In this document: one piece after another, positions 23,001 to 25,681 of the stretch | Position numbering within the stretch: the stretch's first letter is position 1 | How the letters are laid out: the number at the start of each line of letters is the position of its first letter | Translations under genes and position numbers: made by a program | From: Chrysochromulina tobinii | Taxonomy: Eukaryota > Haptophyta > Prymnesiales > Chrysochromulinaceae | Direction of reading: 5' to 3' | DNA length: 25,681 nt | Assembly: GCA_001275005.1 (NCBI GenBank) | Contig: JWZX01000468.1 | Span: 1-25,681, forward strand | The notes under the pieces: model-generated | Database searches by the model: none | The model's input: the letters and a program-made list of their open reading frames with translations, nothing else | Told to the model about the DNA's origin: nothing

Positions 23001-24343
23001 AGGCGGTCGCCACGTCCGAAGAGGAGACACTCACCGGCATGCGTGCGGCCCTTTCGGCGGCGCTCAAGCCGGCAGACATTGTGACGGCGATCACGCAGCT
23101 GCGTGCCGCGCTGCCCAACCTCGACGTCAAGGTGTATGAAGAGGCGATCCTCAAGTACGGTGGTGACCTCGAGGCTGCCAAGATCGCCATCCTCGCTGAC
23201 CCTTATTTGGGAGCCAAGCTGGCCGCGGCAGAGCCTACGACCACACCGCCCACTACGGCGCCCACTACGGCGCCCACTACGGCGCTGGCCGCGGCAGAGC
23301 CTACGCCCACGCTCACTACGGCGCCCATTGCAGAGTCTACGCCCACGCCCAGTACGGCGCCCATTGCGCCGTCCGTTGAGTGGCAGGCGCGCGCGCAGGT
23401 GGCCGCGACGAGCGGCGCCTATCCCGTCGTTGCCCATCGCGGCGCTGCGCGCGTCTTCGGAGCCGAGAATGCGCAGCTCGCCTCGCTGCTGCTCGCGCTG
23501 CGTCTGCACGCGGAGCGCACCCTACTCGTCGCATCGGCGATCGCGCATCGCGAGAGCCTCTGCCGGCACCTGCGGCTGGCCTGTGCACGGCTCGTGCCCA
23601 TGTATGCGGCGTATGCGCGCTCCTCGCGCCTCGACACCGTGCCAGGCACTGGCACCGTGGCGCCGGCAAAGGGCATGCTCGAGGGCCTCGAGGCAGAGGT
23701 GATGTCGAGCGTGTCCCTGCTGCGCCAGGCCACGGTCAAGGTGGTGGAGGCGGTGACCACGTGGCGCGCCGGCCTGAGCACGCCCGTACCCGTCCTCTGG
23801 CCCGTGGCGATCGCCGCTCGCATGACGCCCCATCACGCCGCGAACGACTCAGCCGCCAGCAACGTGCCGCGAGCGGTGATGTTGACGACGGCGATGACGA
23901 CGGCGATGAACACGGCGATGAACGCAGCGATGAGCGACAAGGGCGCCGGCGGCGGGCGCGCTAACGAGGGGAGCGTGCACGTGGCACGCCACGCCACCCC
24001 GACGCCGCCCCGCGCCGCGGTCACGAGCAACTACATGCGGCAGATGGCCACCGACCTCGACGGCCTCGCGGACGAGTCACCAGAGATTCGTCGACTGCTC
24101 AACTCGGCGCCCAGCCGGCTCGACAGCCGGCGGCTGTGGCGCGCACGCCAGACGATTGGACTCGAACCGCACGCGGAGCTCCGCTTTGAGCTTGCGGGGG
24201 CGCAGGCTGCGCTCAACTGGAAGCCCGTCTCAGCAACGGTGCTCATGGCCACTCAATGCGCCAAGGGCGACAGCGCGCCCGGCAGCATCGTCGAGGTGCT
24301 TCCCGAGGACGATCGCGCGCTGCTCGCGGCTTTGGTTGGGTGA
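20003..24343 (+). CDS. Large low-complexity orphan protein with coiled coil and CUE-like domain
   Basis: The open frame begins earlier at a GTG, but that part overlaps the ankyrin gene antisense. I use the ATG at 20003 (M-A-Q-S-E), giving 1446 residues. I do not recognise a family for the whole protein. Residues 1-55 form a coiled coil with two D-x-L-R-A-E-L-x-R-(L/M) copies. Long Ser/Gly/Ala-rich linkers follow, including S-S-R-G-V repeats. A charged helical block (nt about 21985-22460) contains V-I-A-M-L-E-F-E-R-Q-R-L and A-Y-I-E-A-R-G-I-E-A-L. Near residues 1026-1065, R-A-A-L-P-N-L-D-V-K-V-Y-E-E-A-I-L-K-Y-G-G-D-L-E-A-A fits a CUE/UBA ubiquitin-binding fold. Thr/Pro/Ala repeats (nt 23226-23370) and a helical C-terminal part follow. 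No intron was convincing, but stop-free multiple-of-three introns cannot be excluded. Confidence 0.7.
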   Translation: MAQSEAMAQMQRWQGQAEDVSEFKRRQVDSLRAELNRLEQEQNEVDHLRAELGRMQSSDDYAEVAALPADEPTAAAGNDDWLAVGKTVFFAEPDLTTALTYKLVKDGAAATQAATVHSNPSSQSTKAFTAKPADAFHGAMRSRSAQAILADGVGQVLQIDANANAPSQPKPKRRPSSATTYSATAATNSSTEKQPFVSSFPKGERALPTYDARRDPHCTRYHEPSEDSYPTNEAAIASAARLQMAQLKRSREQYYRRSQAMALARHAAEAAYHDTLGHSTMGFHPAGYGFRPNLGVAPTLSRPDATSLRADRAGSVGSPKKALPQDARSGGSARRTQPPEVIPEWRGGPAAPPSKLGHDPKLGHDLDLTSWQRTTRRTVTDGGGGRHGSARRSSLLDQVGLVPSKSQYQQLLLQNEERYRKELLQLELQPQMQLHAPRGEFAALVLASGSDGDGGDGAGETGALHRYHTERPRWDSSTHDHSRVLADARATRAAQRAAQRRQAVQAQRRRDLAMDGPAAFIHPSPVTTTGREAAHQGSSRGVGRQGSSRGVAHQGSSGGSGSSGGRGSSGGTDGGAASGPGARNGAPKASLAPSAVPSAAPAAGGAALLSVPYGTPFVSRLVFLFDRQLSARNSSGGSGSGFGSARRATAPGSKEAVATEDFVQQWSKEHMEVRMQIGKFRSPPLNVLAEDTLPSGAELQRMQRTLVHEASSEAGPKPPPTKLARAEVIAMLEFERQRLRDMPYQEADAYIEARGIEALVRGDVDEGIQSLATSADVAEQQARRTFEDAAESYIWGPEVLEPNTRHLEHLIDNLKAAGLERSDGSASADLPCMPVLTTARSGSGGSASARSASQGGSAELIENGTGSSGATGREACRQAGGARAAEYAFLSSDDFGAFACVAEVESVAAAATVGAAWRGAELRRFGVPLVQRLLEAVAYEPHAPPALAAESASQTSAAFVALDVAIGRSAAAMRARIVALWQACGLDTAALQALLKRMRQAVATSEEETLTGMRAALSAALKPADIVTAITQLRAALPNLDVKVYEEAILKYGGDLEAAKIAILADPYLGAKLAAAEPTTTPPTTAPTTAPTTALAAAEPTPTLTTAPIAESTPTPSTAPIAPSVEWQARAQVAATSGAYPVVAHRGAARVFGAENAQLASLLLALRLHAERTLLVASAIAHRESLCRHLRLACARLVPMYAAYARSSRLDTVPGTGTVAPAKGMLEGLEAEVMSSVSLLRQATVKVVEAVTTWRAGLSTPVPVLWPVAIAARMTPHHAANDSAASNVPRAVMLTTAMTTAMNTAMNAAMSDKGAGGGRANEGSVHVARHATPTPPRAAVTSNYMRQMATDLDGLADESPEIRRLLNSAPSRLDSRRLWRARQTIGLEPHAELRFELAGAQAALNWKPVSATVLMATQCAKGDSAPGSIVEVLPEDDRALLAALVG
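21063..21097 (+). repeat. 17-bp tandem duplication in coding sequence
   Basis: CCAAATTAGGTCATGAT occurs twice in a row with one base between, encoding K-L-G-H-D-P and K-L-G-H-D-L in the orphan protein. Its AT content is clearly unlike the flanking GC-rich sequence. Confidence 0.9.
21536..21578. repeat. 14-bp perfect inverted repeat
   Basis: CTGGCGATGGATGG at 21536-21549 pairs perfectly with CCATCCATCGCCAG at 21565-21578 across a 15-nt loop. It lies within the orphan coding sequence. Confidence 0.93.
21604..21716 (+). repeat. Gly/Ser-rich coding repeats
   Basis: CAAGGTAGCAGCCGCGGGGT-type units followed by GGTAGCAGTGGTGGCA-type units encode Q-G-S-S-R-G-V and G-S-S-G-G repeats in the orphan protein. 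Confidence 0.85.
21744..21798. repeat. 18-bp perfect inverted repeat
   Basis: GCGCTCGGAACGGCGCTC at 21744-21761 is perfectly complementary to GAGCGCCGTTCCGAGCGC at 21781-21798, with a 19-nt loop. A very stable mRNA hairpin inside the orphan coding sequence is predicted. Confidence 0.95.
22595..22618. repeat. 9-bp perfect hairpin
   Basis: ACCGGTAGC and GCTACCGGT flank a 6-nt loop (TCGGGG). It is the third hairpin-type inverted repeat in the orphan gene. Confidence 0.92.
23226..23370 (+). repeat. Thr/Pro/Ala coding repeats
   Basis: Units around ACTACGGCGCCC and GCAGAGCCTACGCCCACG encode T-T-A-P and A-E-P-T-P-T repeats downstream of the CUE-like domain. Confidence 0.8.
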
Positions 24344-24420
24344 GGAGGTAGAGGGTGTTTGTCAGATTCTCCGGGATTGTCGGTCTTGTCATGAGATATT
24401 TCTGAGCAGTGAACTTTTAG

Positions 24421-25681
24421 ATGGAGAGTAGTCGCACGCCCTACGTGCATGCATTCCTCGTGTCCTGCGTCCGCAATCGTGGAAAACCGTGCCTCTGTCA
24501 GAAGAATCGTGAGACGAGAGCTGACGCGCAGTGCCGCCTCGCTGACATGCTCTTCACCGGGAGTGGCGCACCCAAGGACGAGGAGGAGGCGCGGCGGCTG
24601 CTTGGCCTCGCGGCCGCGCAGGGGGATGCTGACGCGCAGTGCCGCCTCGCTGACATGCTATTCGAAGGGCGTGGCGGACCCAAGGACGAGGAGGAGGCGC
24701 GGCGGCTGCTTGGCCTCGCGGCCGCGCAGGGGGATGCTGACGCGCAGCACTCGCTCGCTCGCATGCTCTACGATAGGGGTGGTGGACCCAAGGATGAGGT
24801 GGAGGCGCGGCGGCTGCTTGGCCTCGCGGCCGCGCAGGGGCATGCTGACGCGCAGAACTGCCTCGCTCACATGCTCTACGAAGGGCTCGGCGGACCCAAG
24901 GATGAGGTGGAGGAGCGGCGGCTGCGTGGCCTCGCGGCCGCGCAGGGGCACGCTGAAGCGCAGTTCTCCCTCGGGGTCATGCTCCACGATGGGCTCGGCG
25001 GACCCAAGGACGAGGTGGAGGCGCGGCGGCTGCTTGGCCTCGCGGCCGCGCAGGGGCACGCTCAAGCGCAGTGCGGCCTCGCTAGCATGCTCTACACAGG
25101 GCGCGGCGGACCCAAGGATGAGGTGGAGGCGCGACGGCTGCTTGGCCTCGCAGCCGCTCAGGGGCACGCTCAAGCGCGGTTCCGCCTCGCTCGCATGCTC
25201 TGCACAGGGCACGGCGGACCCAAGGACGAGGTGGAGGCGAGGCGGCTGCTTGGCCTCGCGGCCGTGCAGGGGGATGCTGACGCGCAGTGCGGTCTTGCTG
25301 GAATGCTCTACTCAGGGCGTGGCGGACCCAAGGACGAGGTGGAGGAGCGGCGGCTGCTTGGCCTCGCGGCCGCGCAGGGGCATGCTATCGCGCAAAACCG
25401 CCTCGCTGACATGCTCGTCTTAGGGCTCGGCGGACCCAAGGATAAGGTGGAGGCGCGGCGGCTGCTTGGCCTCGCGGCCGCGCAGGGGCATGCTGAAGCG
25501 CAGAACCGCCTCGCTGACCCGCTCTACTTTGGGCTCGGCGGACCCAAGGACAAGGTGGAAGCGCGGCAGCCGCGTGTGACCAAAGCGCGCCAGGGTGCAT
25601 CCGAGAACGCTACGGCTCAGGTCGAGGACGCTGCTGCGCTGGCGGCCGCGGCAGCGCGCGCGGATGCGGCAATGGCAGCGC
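24421..25681 (+). CDS. Sel1-like repeat protein (3' partial)
   Basis: ATG at 24421 opens a frame (M-E-S-S-R-T-P-Y-V-H) that stays open to the right edge, so the 3' end is missing; 420 codons are visible. After about 33 residues come ten 36-residue Sel1 repeats starting at 24520 and recurring every 108 bp exactly to 25492, then a decayed eleventh and an Ala-rich tail. The consensus unit is A-D-A-Q-x-x-L-A-x-M-L-Y then G-G-P-K-D-E-V-E-A-R-R-L-L-G-L-A-A-A-Q-G. Sel1 repeats are TPR-like helical pairs that mediate protein contacts. Their abundance here resembles the expanded Sel1 families of haptophytes. Only 77 bp separate this ATG from the preceding stop; TTTTAG immediately before the ATG could instead be a splice acceptor, so an upstream exon is possible. 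Confidence 0.85.
   Translation, partial: MESSRTPYVHAFLVSCVRNRGKPCLCQKNRETRADAQCRLADMLFTGSGAPKDEEEARRLLGLAAAQGDADAQCRLADMLFEGRGGPKDEEEARRLLGLAAAQGDADAQHSLARMLYDRGGGPKDEVEARRLLGLAAAQGHADAQNCLAHMLYEGLGGPKDEVEERRLRGLAAAQGHAEAQFSLGVMLHDGLGGPKDEVEARRLLGLAAAQGHAQAQCGLASMLYTGRGGPKDEVEARRLLGLAAAQGHAQARFRLARMLCTGHGGPKDEVEARRLLGLAAVQGDADAQCGLAGMLYSGRGGPKDEVEERRLLGLAAAQGHAIAQNRLADMLVLGLGGPKDKVEARRLLGLAAAQGHAEAQNRLADPLYFGLGGPKDKVEARQPRVTKARQGASENATAQVEDAAALAAAAARADAAMAA
24520..25599 (+). repeat. 108-bp tandem repeat array (10 units)
   Basis: Unit starts at 24520, 24628, 24736, 24844, 24952, 25060, 25168, 25276, 25384 and 25492 are spaced by exactly 108 bp. The second half of each unit (G-G-P-K-D to A-A-A-Q-G) is nearly identical at DNA level, while the L-A-x-M-L-(Y/F/C/H)-x-x-G part varies. 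Confidence 0.93.

Noticed and set aside
22322-23509. 395-residue open frame on the minus strand
   Set aside because: Antisense to the orphan gene, starts at the far side of coding sequence, and is Arg/Gly-rich without any domain.
24658-25212. 184-residue minus-strand repeat frame
   Set aside because: Antisense reading of the same 108-bp array; repetitive because the DNA is repetitive.
24449-25423. 324-residue plus-strand frame over the Sel1 region
   Set aside because: Its repeats are the out-of-phase reading of the 108-bp Sel1 unit; the in-phase reading has the Sel1 consensus and stays open to the edge.
1-25681. Bacterial, phage or defence-system interpretation of the window
   Set aside because: Spliced genes, eukaryote-only families and the absence of Shine-Dalgarno spacing, operons, integrases or toxin/antitoxin-like pairs argue for a eukaryotic nuclear genome.

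Overview
The window reads as nuclear DNA of a GC-rich, gene-dense eukaryotic microalga or flagellate. A haptophyte is my best guess, but that is an inference. Support comes from GT...AG introns, purely eukaryotic families (WHIM/WSD chromatin protein, LTO1, VTC2/GDPGP-like phosphorylase, C2orf81-like protein), several EF-hand proteins, and a Sel1-repeat array with low-complexity Ala/Pro/Ser/Gly proteins of a kind common in haptophyte genomes. I see no rRNA, tRNA, CRISPR, phage, IS element or bacterial-style operon.

Layout, left to right: (1) 3' part of a WHIM/WSD chromatin-type gene (+); (2) a two-EF-hand, Ser/Pro-rich protein (+) holding a 78-bp intron that looks born from a tandem exon duplication; (3) a Nudix hydrolase (+); (4) a GDP-hexose phosphorylase-like HIT protein (-); (5) LTO1 with two short introns (+); (6) a FkbM-type methyltransferase (-); (7) a deoxynucleoside-kinase-family protein (+); (8) a dephospho-CoA kinase fused to a HAD phosphatase (+); (9) a four-EF-hand protein (+); (10) another four-EF-hand protein split by a repeat-built intron (-); (11) a C2orf81-like protein (-); (12) an ankyrin protein with a possible membrane segment (-); (13) a 1446-residue orphan with a coiled coil and a CUE-like domain (+); (14) the start of a Sel1-repeat gene running off the right edge (+). 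Fourteen genes lie in 25.7 kb, with gaps of 77 to 638 bp.

The genes do not form one pathway. Themes are calcium sensing (three EF-hand genes), probable ciliary function (C2orf81-like), cofactor and nucleotide metabolism (dephospho-CoA kinase, nucleoside kinase, Nudix, GDP-hexose phosphorylase), and iron-sulfur protein maturation (LTO1). Gene pairs 4/5, 6/7 and 12/13 are divergent with short shared upstream regions.

The observations most worth following are the duplication-born intron (3575-3652), the intron made of three tandem units each carrying a branch-point-like CTGAC (15994-16131), the dephospho-CoA kinase-HAD fusion, perfect inverted repeats of 14 and 18 bp inside the orphan gene, and an intergenic composite motif shared between two distant gaps. 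Many apparent start codons of the longest open frames are GTG or TTG; I moved starts to the first plausible ATG.
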